This document shows positions 32,212 to 40,676 of a stretch of 64,000 bases of DNA, in pieces (the first letter of the stretch is position 1; the number at the start of each line of letters is the position of its first letter). Made by a program: the position numbers and the translations under genes. The notes beneath the pieces are model-generated. The model worked only from the letters and a program-made list of their open reading frames with translations, ran no database searches and had not been told where the DNA came from. The DNA lies in assembly GCF_030817655.1 (NCBI RefSeq), contig NZ_JAUSZM010000003.1:5890001-5954000 (forward strand), in the 5' to 3' direction. Source of the stretch: Streptomyces sp. V4I2 (GTDB lineage: Bacteria; Actinomycetota; Actinomycetes; Streptomycetales; Streptomycetaceae).

Positions 32212-34536
32212 ATGAGTCAGAAGTCGGGCGGGCGAATTCTCGTCGGAGGCGAGCAGATGTCCGAAATGGTGGATCGGGTTTCAGGGGGAGGAAACAAGTT
32301 TTACCCATTCTCAATGGAGCAAACCAGGGAGATTCTTGGCCCACAGGCCAGTACGCTCCGAGACTCTGCAGTGAGGATAGATTCTGCATTACGAGCAGAG
32401 CATGTAGTATTCGAGGCGACCTTGTTACCGAACTTTCTCGCTAATAGTTATTTTCCCGACCGCCTCGTGAAGCTGCTAGGACTAACCCCTCTCGGATCTC
32501 GTCCGGCTACTGCAGATTTCACGCTCCGCAGCGGCACTACGCCTGACGTACCCACCAAGTCGCTGATCGTCGCTGGCGACGATTCAAGCCTGGCTCGCTT
32601 GGCGAGTATGCTTGAGGGTGTTGATCTCAACCGCGCCGAAAAGGCCGCTGCAGAGGAGCTGCGCCAATTCTCAGAGATACGCCTGCCTCGCCGCGAGGAG
32701 GTGTTACGAGATTCGCGGGCTGACGGCAATGATTCGGATCAATCCCGAGTCGTTTACGAGGCAGTACTTCATCCTGATCCGGACAATCCTGGACCGGGTC
32801 GTCAGCCGATGGCTAGCAGTCTCTTTCACAAATTTGAAGACTATATTGTGAGCCTTGGCGGAGAAGTGGCGGCAATGCGCCGCGATGTTGTCGGCGGTTT
32901 GACATTCGTCCCTGTCTTCTTACCTGAAGGGCAGGCTGAGCAGGCAGCTGCCTTCAATCCTCTTCGCTCTATCCGGCGTATGCCGCGGATTCGTCCTGTT
33001 CCTACATCGCCGCTCCGATCGGCACCGAGAGTAGCGCGACCTGCACCTCCGGCCGCTGACCCGACTGCGCCTGAGGTGCTGATATTTGACGCCGGAATAG
33101 ATGAGGGCGGCGACTACTTCACGGGCTCTGCTAATCAGGTGCATCTCACGACAGAGGATCCCGAGTACGGCTGCATTGAGCACGGTAGTGCTGTCACGGG
33201 AGCCGTTCTCTATGGCAACGTGCAGCCGGGGCAACAGCTGTCAAAGCCGCTAGTTCGGGCTACTCACTATCGATGCATTCCCGGACCCGCCGAGGATGGG
33301 ACTGAGCTTTATTGGCTTCTGGATCAGATCCAGAAGCAGGTCACGGAAGACGACGCCATGATCGTCAATCTCAGTCTGGGCCCGGAAGTTACCGTCGACG
33401 ACGGTGAACCGCATCGATGGACTGCGGTTCTCGACAGTCTGGCTTACGAGAGGGACATTCTCTTCGTTACTGCCGTTGGCAACAACGGCGATACCAACGA
33501 AAATCGAATCATGGTCCCGGCCGATATGGTCAATGGCCTCAGCGTCGGAGCTTGTGATCGTCCGTACCCCGAGGCGTTATGGACCCGAGCTTCATACAGC
33601 GCTGTCGGCCCTGGTCGGCCTGGGGCCCTGATACAGCCGGCGGTCGTAGCTTTCGGGGGCGACGATCAAATGCCGTTTGCTCGTTTGAGGGCTGACGGTA
33701 GAATCTCGCACGACTGCGGAACAAGCTATGCAGCACCCCTCGTCGCACATGAGCTCGCTGTGTTAGCTGGCGAGCTTGGGGACCGGGCCAGTGCCTCAGC
33801 GCTCAAGGCGTTTGCGGTCCACTTCGCAGAATCGCACGCTGACCCGAACCTAAGTACCGGACATGGAAGGCTCATTAGCGACCATGCTTCGGCTCTGTGG
33901 TGTGACAGCAGCGAGGTCACCGTCATCTATCAGGCGTCCGTCGAGCGTGATCAGATACTTGGGTTTCAGCTTCCCGTGCCTGAGGGTCTCGATAGGGGAA
34001 GAGTGAAGGTTAGGTGGACTCTCGCCTATGCATCCCCCACGGACCCAACTGAGGCGGTCGAGTATACGGAATCGGGCCTCGAATTCACACTTAGGCCACA
34101 CGCTGCGATGTATTCCTTCCGAGACCCGGATGGTTCTTCGCGTCCTTTGAAGGTGAATATTCGCGACGAACCGGAGAAGGCTGCAGAGTTGGCGGCGGAA
34201 GGTTGGATTCGCAGCAAGAATCCAGTGTCCCGTTCCCAGAAAATTGGGCCCAAAGCGTCCGAAGCTAGCAGGCGTCTAGGGGGGAAATGGGAAACGGTCA
34301 TGCAGGGGCAGGACCGGCTTCAAGCGGGAAGCCTCTGGCTTCCAAGGCTGGACGTCGAATACCTGACGCGGACTGGAGGTGTCCTTACCCGCGGCGCAGC
34401 ACCGGTGGACTTCACTCTCCTGGTGACAGTAACGTCCCTCTCTGGTATTCCGGTTTACCAGCTGGCGCAGTCAGAATTCCCGATTCTATCAGCGCTTCCT
34501 GTGCCGGTTACAACTCAGGTGCGAACGCAGACCTGA
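32212..34536 (+). CDS. Subtilisin-like S8 serine protease, IetS-like
   Basis: 774 residues from ATG 32212 behind GGGGGGAT. Residues 1-250 are a non-catalytic region without signal peptide, so it acts in the cytosol. The peptidase domain has the full triad: Asp293 (LIFDAGID), His324 (EHGSAVTG) and Ser505 (GTSYAAP), with the oxyanion Asn in AVGNNGD (424-425). The last 220 residues are strand-rich and could bind substrate or partner. In IetAS, IetS is the toxic protease and IetA the partner ATPase. Codon use and lower G+C indicate recent transfer. Confidence 0.87.
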   Translation: MSQKSGGRILVGGEQMSEMVDRVSGGGNKFYPFSMEQTREILGPQASTLRDSAVRIDSALRAEHVVFEATLLPNFLANSYFPDRLVKLLGLTPLGSRPATADFTLRSGTTPDVPTKSLIVAGDDSSLARLASMLEGVDLNRAEKAAAEELRQFSEIRLPRREEVLRDSRADGNDSDQSRVVYEAVLHPDPDNPGPGRQPMASSLFHKFEDYIVSLGGEVAAMRRDVVGGLTFVPVFLPEGQAEQAAAFNPLRSIRRMPRIRPVPTSPLRSAPRVARPAPPAADPTAPEVLIFDAGIDEGGDYFTGSANQVHLTTEDPEYGCIEHGSAVTGAVLYGNVQPGQQLSKPLVRATHYRCIPGPAEDGTELYWLLDQIQKQVTEDDAMIVNLSLGPEVTVDDGEPHRWTAVLDSLAYERDILFVTAVGNNGDTNENRIMVPADMVNGLSVGACDRPYPEALWTRASYSAVGPGRPGALIQPAVVAFGGDDQMPFARLRADGRISHDCGTSYAAPLVAHELAVLAGELGDRASASALKAFAVHFAESHADPNLSTGHGRLISDHASALWCDSSEVTVIYQASVERDQILGFQLPVPEGLDRGRVKVRWTLAYASPTDPTEAVEYTESGLEFTLRPHAAMYSFRDPDGSSRPLKVNIRDEPEKAAELAAEGWIRSKNPVSRSQKIGPKASEASRRLGGKWETVMQGQDRLQAGSLWLPRLDVEYLTRTGGVLTRGAAPVDFTLLVTVTSLSGIPVYQLAQSEFPILSALPVPVTTQVRTQT

Positions 34537-34684
34537 ACTGACCAGCCTCACCGACGGAGGTGAACTCCTGCCTTCGTCCTGCGGTCGTTAGCGTGCGGCC
34601 AGTCCGGGCGAAGGCAGAAGGCATGCGTGCCTAGCGGCGGCGCGTACGGACCTTGCTGAGGCAGGGGATGGGCAGAACGAAGCT

Positions 34685-34708
34685 CAGGGCGGGCTGCTGC
34701 CCGCCCTG
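34685..34708. terminator. Two-way terminator between S8 protease and YdcF-like genes
   Basis: CAGGGCGGGC / GCCCGCCCTG (34685-34694, 34699-34708), a perfect 10-bp stem with a TGCT loop, 3 bp from the convergent YdcF-like stop. Confidence 0.75.
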
Positions 34709-34711
34709 ACC

Positions 34712-35386
34712 TCATGTGCTGGGGCGGGGAGCAACGTCAGCTGGCATGAGTCGGCTAGTGAAGCCTTCGATGCACAGCCGCTCAAAGGCGGCTACAACGG
34801 TGTCTGGTACGTCCTGCTCGATGGCCAGCCCCAACCTCGGGAAAACGAGCACTCGTTGCAGGGCGCCTACGATCATGTCGATCACCATGCGAGCGTCTCC
34901 GATGGAGTCGGCGTACTCCTCCAGGCCCATCGGCGTGGACGCGCACACGACTTCGACCTCGGGCCACATCTTCCGCACCATGGCGTACGAGCGCCGCTCT
35001 TCGTACGGCTTGCTCACGAGCAGAACGGACGAGACTTTGACGTCGGCCTCAGCCAACACCGCTTTCGTGAACTCGATGTTCTCGCCGGTATTCGTGGCAC
35101 GCGGTTCCAGGAGTACCGCGGAATCGGGCACCCCTAGCTGCAACGCCCGCTCTCGGTAGTGGACAGCCTCACCGCGCGGCATGCGCGCCCGGGTCGTCGG
35201 ACTGGTGGCACCCGTGAAGACGATGACCGGCGCCATGCCCTGGTGGTACAGCTCCGCTGTTACGTCAGCCACGCCAAGGTCGTGGCTGCCCAGCCCGACG
35301 GCCACCGAACACGGCCGTGGGTCATGGTGCATGAAGTGGTAGTCCCACAGCAGTCGAGCGTCTGCCCATGCCTGTGCCGAGATCAT
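34712..35386 (-). CDS. YdcF/ElyC family (DUF218) protein
   Basis: 224 residues from ATG 35386, overlapping the GntR stop (ATGA). DUF218 features are present: CSVAVGLGSHDLGVADVTAEL near residue 25, PVIVFTGA, the MPRGEAVHYRERA helix, EPRATNTGENIEFT (the conserved acidic/Asn loop), and SVLLVSKPYEERR. There is no membrane segment, unlike ElyC. GntR plus YdcF pairs recur in Streptomyces mobile elements. The activity is not established; a nucleotide or sugar-phosphate-related role has been suggested for the fold. Confidence 0.8.
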   Translation of the reverse strand: MISAQAWADARLLWDYHFMHHDPRPCSVAVGLGSHDLGVADVTAELYHQGMAPVIVFTGATSPTTRARMPRGEAVHYRERALQLGVPDSAVLLEPRATNTGENIEFTKAVLAEADVKVSSVLLVSKPYEERRSYAMVRKMWPEVEVVCASTPMGLEEYADSIGDARMVIDMIVGALQRVLVFPRLGLAIEQDVPDTVVAAFERLCIEGFTSRLMPADVAPRPST

Positions 35387-36177
35387 TCCTGCCCCTTCCT
35401 GTCCTGTGCCGAGTCGGGAACCTTGAAGTCGTACTCCCACGCGAAGCGAGAAGCCGCGTGGATGCCCACCGCGAACTCAACCACCGTGCCATCTGCGGTG
35501 TACGTGGTCCGGTGCAGCTCGACTACGGGCTCACTGGCGGGGAGCTGTAGGAGCTGCGCCTCGTCCGCTGTCGGGACGCGGGCGAACAGGGCCTCTCTCA
35601 TGTGGTCGATCTCGTATCCGGCGTCGTAGAGGACCCGGTACCCGCCGCCACGGCCGGCAGGCCCCGGGGTGGGGTCGACAATGCGCGTCCCCTCGACGTG
35701 CTCCGGCCTGTAGTAGCTGGTCAGGGTGTGAGTCGGCTGCACCCCTTCCTTCACGAGTCGGGCGCGTGCGTACACCTCGGAACCGACCGGGACACCGAGC
35801 CCCTCCGCTACGAGGCTGTCTGCCTCGACACGGCTCACTGTCTGCGTCTGCTCGTTGCGCTTGTACGCACGTCCCGATGCGACGCGGTCGGCGATGAACG
35901 CAACTTCGTCACCGTCGCGCCACTTCGCCTTGTCGTACCGGGCGATACCCAGCCGCTTGAGCGCAGCGCGCGGACGCACGACGGTGCCATGTCCGCGCGT
36001 CGACGTCACAAGGCCTTCAGCCTCCAAGGCCTTGTAGGCCTTGTGGACTGTCTCCTTTGAGCCTTCCCCCGCCTCGACTAGCTCTCTGATCTGGGGCAAC
36101 TGGACGCCCGGCGGCAACTGACCGCTCTTGATCTGCTCCGCGAACCTGTCCGCCAGCTCGCGCCACTTCGGTGCCAC
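35383..36177 (-). CDS. GntR/UTRA transfer regulator of element II
   Basis: 264 residues from GTG 36177. The winged helix (about 5-75) includes RFAEQIKSGQLPPGVQLPQIRELVEAG, SKETVHKAYKALEAEG and RGHGTVV. The UTRA domain follows with VYARARLVKEG, TLTSYYRPE, VVELHRTTYTADG and a final FAWEYDF. It is divergent from the transfer operon that begins at 36768, and three CAGTCCTAGGACTG palindromes lie upstream. By analogy with KorSA it represses its own gene and the tra operon. Confidence 0.85.
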   Translation of the reverse strand: MAPKWRELADRFAEQIKSGQLPPGVQLPQIRELVEAGEGSKETVHKAYKALEAEGLVTSTRGHGTVVRPRAALKRLGIARYDKAKWRDGDEVAFIADRVASGRAYKRNEQTQTVSRVEADSLVAEGLGVPVGSEVYARARLVKEGVQPTHTLTSYYRPEHVEGTRIVDPTPGPAGRGGGYRVLYDAGYEIDHMREALFARVPTADEAQLLQLPASEPVVELHRTTYTADGTVVEFAVGIHAASRFAWEYDFKVPDSAQDRKGQE

Positions 36178-36210
36178 GCAGAACTCCTCTCGACGCGAAC
36201 CAGTGAAACA

Positions 36211-36283
36211 CAGTCCTAGGACTGTTGACAGTCCCAGGACTGCGTGTCATCTTCTTCTCAAGCCGCTCGCAGTCCTAGGACTG
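36211..36283. promoter_or_regulatory. Three CAGTCCTAGGACTG operators
   Basis: Perfect 14-bp palindromes at 36211-36224 and 36270-36283, and one with a single change (CAGTCCCAGGACTG) at 36229-36242. A TTGACA hexamer (36225-36230) facing the plus strand lies between the first two, so bound repressor would cover a promoter reading towards the transfer operon. Confidence 0.8.
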
Positions 36284-36598
36284 CGAGCCGGAGGGTCCTC
36301 TTCGGGCTGCCTCCAGGTCGTGTGCGGTTCGGGATTGCTCGCTTCGTATGGGGCCCTGAACTGCTGGTTCCTTGAAAACTGAAGAGCTTGCCCGGCGCCA
36401 TGACGCGTCGGCGCCTCCGAGCAAGAGATCTGCGGAGGGGCGTCACAAGACCCGTCCTCTGGTCACCCGGGATCAGGCAACAGCGATAAGCCGTAGGCCC
36501 TGCCTGTGCGACTGAGCACGCACCTTTTCCCATGCCGCCCCTCACGGAGCGGACACGTGATCCATCCGCGCACAGGTGACACAAGGGCAAAGATCGCG

Positions 36599-36639
36599 GG
36601 CCCCGAAGGCATCGACCGGTTCAAGTCCGGTCCGGGGCA
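36599..36639 (+). ncRNA. tRNA-like minihelix (acceptor plus T-arm)
   Basis: ACCGG-TTCAAGT-CCGGT (36615-36631) is a perfect T-stem/loop with the TTCAANT loop consensus. It is followed at once by CCGGGGCA, a 7-nt acceptor 3' strand plus discriminator. A partial complement GCCCCG lies just before at about 36599-36604. No D-arm or anticodon arm of normal spacing is found, so this is either a tRNA 3' fragment (old att site) or a structured leader. Confidence 0.35.
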
Positions 36640-36767
36640 CTCCGGCCGCTGACCCGCGGCCACACCGCGCATGAAGCGCGGATTCCCTGCAACGGCGGGC
36701 ACCCCCGGAGTTGGCCCTCCGGGGGTGCTGTTCGGGCCGTTCACCCTGCGAGAGGAACCACGACCCA

Positions 36768-37031
36768 ATGAGCCACATCGTCACTGTTCAGGAAGCTGTT
36801 ACCGCGTTCGCTGATTGGCTGGAGCCGACGGATGCTGAGCTGGACGCGATCGAGACCGAGATGCCGGTCATCCTCGCGGACATCGACCTGCTGGACGCGT
36901 ACGTCTCCACCATCGACCGCACGCCGACCGAGCTGGACCAGCGCCGGTTGCGTCGGTCCCGCCGCCGGGCGCTGGCCGCCCGGGTGGAGCTGACCAACCT
37001 GTCGGCAACGGCGTCGGGGGTCGGGGCGTGA
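36768..37031 (+). CDS. DUF6284 family protein
   Basis: 87 residues from ATG 36768. The conserved pattern is VTAFADWLEPTDAELDAIETEMPVI, then helices with DRTPTELDQRRLRRSRRR. It is a small helical, probably cytosolic protein that commonly heads the transfer operon in this AICE group. The next gene overlaps it by GTGA. Role unknown. Confidence 0.75.
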   Translation: MSHIVTVQEAVTAFADWLEPTDAELDAIETEMPVILADIDLLDAYVSTIDRTPTELDQRRLRRSRRRALAARVELTNLSATASGVGA

Positions 37032-37372
37032 GCGCGGCGTTGACGCTAAACGACCTCACCGTCCCGATGCGGGCGCTGCGCGCGCTGGCCGTCGACTTCG
37101 CGTACCTGCCGGCCCCGGCGGTGTCCATGTCGAGGATCTACCCCAAGCGGCTGGAGCTCTCGCTCCACCAGGGGCTGGGGCCGTTCGACGTATGGCGCAC
37201 GGCGCTGGGCATCGAGCCGGAGGCCGTGCGCTTCCGGGCGCAGGGCGATGGCCGGACCTGGTCCCTGAAGGCGCTGGGGGAGTTCGCCGGTGCCGAGGTT
37301 GAGCTGGTCGCCTACGGCGATGCCCTCGACTCCGTGCTGCAGGGAGCCGAGAGCGGGGGCGGGGATGCGTGA
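37028..37372 (+). CDS. AICE hypothetical protein, 114 aa
   Basis: GTG 37028 overlaps the stop of the DUF6284 gene. The product has an N-terminal helix (PMRALRALAVDFAYLPAPAVSM) and a mixed alpha/beta end with LGPFDVWRTALGI and VELVAYGDALDSVL. No known domain comes to mind. Coupling on both sides places it firmly in the transfer operon. Confidence 0.65.
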   Translation: MSAALTLNDLTVPMRALRALAVDFAYLPAPAVSMSRIYPKRLELSLHQGLGPFDVWRTALGIEPEAVRFRAQGDGRTWSLKALGEFAGAEVELVAYGDALDSVLQGAESGGGDA

Positions 37373-38411
37373 AGTCCTGACCCCGGCGCAGATCCAGTCC
37401 GCTGAGAAGACCCTCGCGGCCGGCACGTGGGCCATCACCGCCGGGGCGATCCTGTTCTCGGTCCTGACCGTTACGCCCCTGGTCGCACGGGTCACCCCCA
37501 ACGACTGGGAGTGGACGGCGCCGATCCTGCCGCTTGTGGTCGACGCCGCGGTGGTCATCGTGGTCCGCCTCGACGCCACCGTGGCCCGCCTCGGAGGCGA
37601 CTCCGGGCGCTGGCCGGCGGTGCTGCGGTGGATGACCGGCCTGATGACCCTGCTCCTAAACATCGGCGACAGCGCCCTCAACGGCGATCTGGTCGGCGTG
37701 GCCGTCCACTCCGTGGCGCCGCTGCTGCTGATCGTCACCGCCGAAGCCGGCCTTGCCTACCGACGCGCGATCGGCCAGGCGCTGGAGCGCATCCAGCGTT
37801 CACGGGCTGCCGAACTCGCGGAGCGTGAACAGCGCGAGCGCGAGACCCGTGAACACGAGCGGCAGACGCGTGAACATGCTGAACAGTCTGCCCGCGAACA
37901 CGCTGAACGGCTGGAGCGGGAGCGGGCCGAACGGGAGGCTTCCGAGCGGGCCGCGGAGCGTGAGCACGCCGCGCGGCTGGAGCGTGAACGCCTTGACCGT
38001 GAGGCGGACATGCGGCGTGAGCAGCGCGAATACGAAGACCGCGTGCGCCGCGAGGAACAGCAGCGCGCGGAGGCGTTGCGGCGTGAACAGCAGGAGCAGG
38101 CGGAGCGTTCACGGCGTGAGCGCCAAGCCTTCGAACCCGCCGCGGCTGCGCCGGACGCGTCCGGCGAGCAGGCGGCCGTGAACACCGGAGCCGGGGGCGT
38201 GAACGGTGCCGTGAACGGGGCGAACCCGTTCACGAAGATGCCGGAGAACGACGCCCGCTCCTACATCCGGTCCTTCCGTGAAGGCGAGCGCTCCGTACGG
38301 CAGCTTGCCGAGGAGACCGGCTGGTCCGTCGGCTGGGTGTCCGCCCGCTTGCAGGAAGTGCGCGAGCAGGAAGCCGCTCGTGAGTACGAGCAGGTTGAGG
38401 CGGCCCTCTGA
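37365..38411 (+). CDS. DUF2637 membrane protein with coiled coil and C-terminal HTH
   Basis: 348 residues from ATG 37365. DUF2637 membrane region: segments at about 18-42 (AAGTWAITAGAILFSVLTVTPLVA), 52-68 and 82-125. A long, almost uninterrupted Arg/Glu coiled coil follows (about 140-265), then a linker and a C-terminal HTH (about 318-340, SVRQLAEETGWSVGWVSARLQ). A membrane protein with a DNA-binding tail next to TraB suggests an anchor for element DNA at the septum; that is inference. Confidence 0.75.
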   Translation: MREVLTPAQIQSAEKTLAAGTWAITAGAILFSVLTVTPLVARVTPNDWEWTAPILPLVVDAAVVIVVRLDATVARLGGDSGRWPAVLRWMTGLMTLLLNIGDSALNGDLVGVAVHSVAPLLLIVTAEAGLAYRRAIGQALERIQRSRAAELAEREQRERETREHERQTREHAEQSAREHAERLERERAEREASERAAEREHAARLERERLDREADMRREQREYEDRVRREEQQRAEALRREQQEQAERSRRERQAFEPAAAAPDASGEQAAVNTGAGGVNGAVNGANPFTKMPENDARSYIRSFREGERSVRQLAEETGWSVGWVSARLQEVREQEAAREYEQVEAAL

Positions 38412-38745
38412 TGCCGACCGCCTACAGCCGCTGCTACGACCCGGACGGCGCCCGCTACGGGGCCAGCTGCGCATCCGCGGGTTACGGCCCGGCGGTCAGC
38501 CGGTGGCCGCGCAGGTGATGGTGTCCAACCGTCGCCACAGCACGCCCCGGGTCGCCTGCCTGTACCGGATCGACCTGGCCAAGTCGGTGCGGCCGATGAC
38601 GTCGCGCAAGTGGGGCGCGCTCGCGCTGGCGATGCTCGCCCGCCGCACCTGCCCGCGCTGCCAATTGGACGTCGGCTACTGCATCCCGCGCCGCTACGGC
38701 ATCTGCGGCATGTGCCTGACCACCGAGGAACAGCGCGCCGTCTGA
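38411..38745 (+). pseudogene. RRQRL-motif zinc-binding protein, frameshifted
   Basis: ATG 38411 opens MPTAYSRCYDPDGARYG but reaches a stop at 38516-38518. The -1 frame from about 38458 continues GQLRIRGLRPGGQPVAAQ...LYRIDLAKSVRPMTSRKW...CPRCQLDVGYCIPRRYGICGMC, the normal body of the AICE RRQRL-motif family. The usual segment between DGxRYG and RRQL is missing, so a deletion that shifted the frame is likely. A shorter in-frame product could start at GTG 38515 or ATG 38518, retaining both CxxC pairs. Confidence 0.6.
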
Positions 38746-38768
38746 ACACACCACGTACGGAGGACCCC

Positions 38769-39008
38769 GTGAGCGTTCCGCAGCAGACCGAACGGCCCCC
38801 TGAGCAGCGGCAGGACACGCACTTCTTCGTCCTGACCCTGGAAAAGCCGGGCCGGTTCTCCATGACGCAGGAAGGCACCTGCACCCCGCCGCCCGGCAGC
38901 ACCCGACAGGACATGTACCGGCTCATCTACCAGTCGATCACGTCCCAGGATCCCCAGCTCGCCGGGGCCTCGGTGGGTTTCTTCTCGCTGGAGCCGAACC
39001 GGCTCTGA
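38769..39008 (+). CDS. AICE hypothetical protein, 79 aa
   Basis: GTG 38769. The product has QDTHFFVLTLEKPGRFSMTQEGTCTPPPGSTRQDMYRLIYQSI and ends GFFSLEPNRL: a short strand, a loop and one helix. It is found at the same place in related elements as far as I recall, with no function known. It is part of the operon leading to TraB. Confidence 0.65.
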   Translation: MSVPQQTERPPEQRQDTHFFVLTLEKPGRFSMTQEGTCTPPPGSTRQDMYRLIYQSITSQDPQLAGASVGFFSLEPNRL

Positions 39009-39097
39009 CCCGCTCTCAGATCACTTACCGGGCCTGGCCGCTCACCTTCCACAGCAGTCGGCCAGGCCCTTCGACTCCCAGAAGGAGTGCTCTCAGC

Positions 39098-40675
39098 ATG
39101 ACGGAACTCAGTACTGAGCCGGTAGCCGTTGAGGCTGCCCCGGCCACACCGCCCCGACCGCCTGACCCGCAGACCACCACCGTCACGTCGGCCGTGGACG
39201 AGGTGGAGCACACGCCCGGCGGCTGGCCCGTCGTCCCCCTCGCCGTGTCGGGGGCAAACAGCAGCGTCGGGGCGGTCGCCGCCGCCTCGTTGGCCGGCGG
39301 TCCGATCGCGGCGGCTGTTGCCGTTACCGGGATGGTCGTTCTCGGCGCGGTCGCCGCCACCCGCTCGCGCAAGCCCAACCCGCGCCGTGATGCCCGCCGG
39401 GCTGCGGCCCGCGCCGCCGGTCGCAACGCTGCACGCAGCGTTGGCCCGCGCCGTGGTGCTGCGGGAGCAAGCACCGGCAGGTCCGGGAGCCGTTCGGCTG
39501 CCTCCCGTGCCGGTCGTTCTGGTGGCCGGTCCGGCGGGGCGACGGGCCAGCACCGCCGCGGTGCCGGAACGGCCAGTCGCCACGGCAGCACCGCAACCGG
39601 TGACAGGACCCGAAACAGGACCGGTCGCGGCGGGTCACGGCACGCCGCTGGCGGAGCGGGCTGGGCCGCAGCCCGGGTGGGGCAGGTCCGGGGTCTGCGC
39701 GCCGCGGCTGGCTCGCGCGGTGGGCAGCGGGCGCAGAACACCGCGGCCCGGCGGGCGGTGGCGGATGCGCGCCGAACTGCCAGGGCCGCAGGCGGCAACG
39801 GCCGGTCGGGTAGGCGCGGGAACGCCGCCGGGCGCCTGCTGGGTGGTGCCGCGCGCAGGGCTCGCGCCGTGCGGGATGCCGCGATCACCCGCAACCGCGC
39901 CCGGCGAGACGCCCGGGCGGGCGGCACGGTCGCCGCGCAGCGTGCCGCGGTGCGCAGGGCCCCGGCCCGCCGCGCGGCCCGGCAGGCACTGCGCAGGTCC
40001 GCGGCCCGCTTCCAGGCCCGTCGCCTGCTCGCTGCCCTGCTCGCTCTGCCGGTCGGGCTGCTCGGCTGCCTGACCACGCCGATCGGACCCAAGTTCGATA
40101 TCCCGTGGCTGATGAACCCGGGCCGCCGCCTGTACCGGCGGATGGTCCGCACGGCGGGCGGGCAGCGCGCGGCCCGGGACGAAAACGCCCGCGAGCACCT
40201 GCGCGAGCAGGAGGCCGCCGCCGACGCCGAGGCGGCGCAGGACGGCACGGGCGGGATCGCGGACGGCGTTGAGCGGCCCGCGGCCACCGTCCCCGCCCCC
40301 ACCACATCCGAGGTGAGTGAAGGAGTGCACGTGTCCGGTTTCCGGTTCGAAGAGGTTGCGTCCGAGATGGAGCAGGCCGCCAACGAATACAGCCCCGAGG
40401 ACGCCATGGAGATCCTGGCCATGGTCGAGGGGCTGCCGGCCGCCCTGAGGTCGGTGGCGAACGTGATGAAGATCCTCGCGGAGCGCTCCGACAGTGAGTT
40501 TCCGCTGGAGAAGGAAGTCGCGGACGGCTTCAACGACATCTTCGGCGCCCTGATGAGCGCCGTTGCGGTCGCCGAGGACATGGGCCCGCTGTTCCGGCAG
40601 GTCCACGAGCAGGACATCGCCCGCCACGAGGACCCCCGCAACGGACCCGAGGCTGAGAAGGGCTGGAACGTCTGA
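39098..40675 (+). CDS. Arg/Ala-rich transfer-associated membrane protein
   Basis: 525 residues from ATG 39098 behind AGAAGGAG. It has an acidic Pro/Thr N-terminus, a hydrophobic segment (about 60-85, AVAAASLAGGPIAAAVAVTGMVVLGAV), and a very basic low-complexity middle (about 90-310). A second hydrophobic segment (LLAALLALPVGLLGCLTTP) follows, then an acidic helical C-terminal domain (about 410-510). The basic part could bind DNA. It ends 1 bp before the traB start, so it probably acts with the translocase. Confidence 0.65.
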   Translation: MTELSTEPVAVEAAPATPPRPPDPQTTTVTSAVDEVEHTPGGWPVVPLAVSGANSSVGAVAAASLAGGPIAAAVAVTGMVVLGAVAATRSRKPNPRRDARRAAARAAGRNAARSVGPRRGAAGASTGRSGSRSAASRAGRSGGRSGGATGQHRRGAGTASRHGSTATGDRTRNRTGRGGSRHAAGGAGWAAARVGQVRGLRAAAGSRGGQRAQNTAARRAVADARRTARAAGGNGRSGRRGNAAGRLLGGAARRARAVRDAAITRNRARRDARAGGTVAAQRAAVRRAPARRAARQALRRSAARFQARRLLAALLALPVGLLGCLTTPIGPKFDIPWLMNPGRRLYRRMVRTAGGQRAARDENAREHLREQEAAADAEAAQDGTGGIADGVERPAATVPAPTTSEVSEGVHVSGFRFEEVASEMEQAANEYSPEDAMEILAMVEGLPAALRSVANVMKILAERSDSEFPLEKEVADGFNDIFGALMSAVAVAEDMGPLFRQVHEQDIARHEDPRNGPEAEKGWNV

Positions 40676-40676
40676 G

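Larger units (their letters stand above)
36178..36767. other. Divergent control region of element II
   Basis: Contains the three operators (36211-36283), no gene, and a tRNA-like hairpin at 36599-36639. The region 36300-36590 shows no gene I can support; it may be a long untranslated leader for the transfer operon. Confidence 0.5.

Noticed and set aside
28879..34536. Biosynthetic gene cluster or retron reading of the AT-richer block
   Set aside because: No synthase, reverse transcriptase or msr-msd-like structure is seen; the genes are a regulator, a small Trypco1-like protein, an ATPase and a protease.
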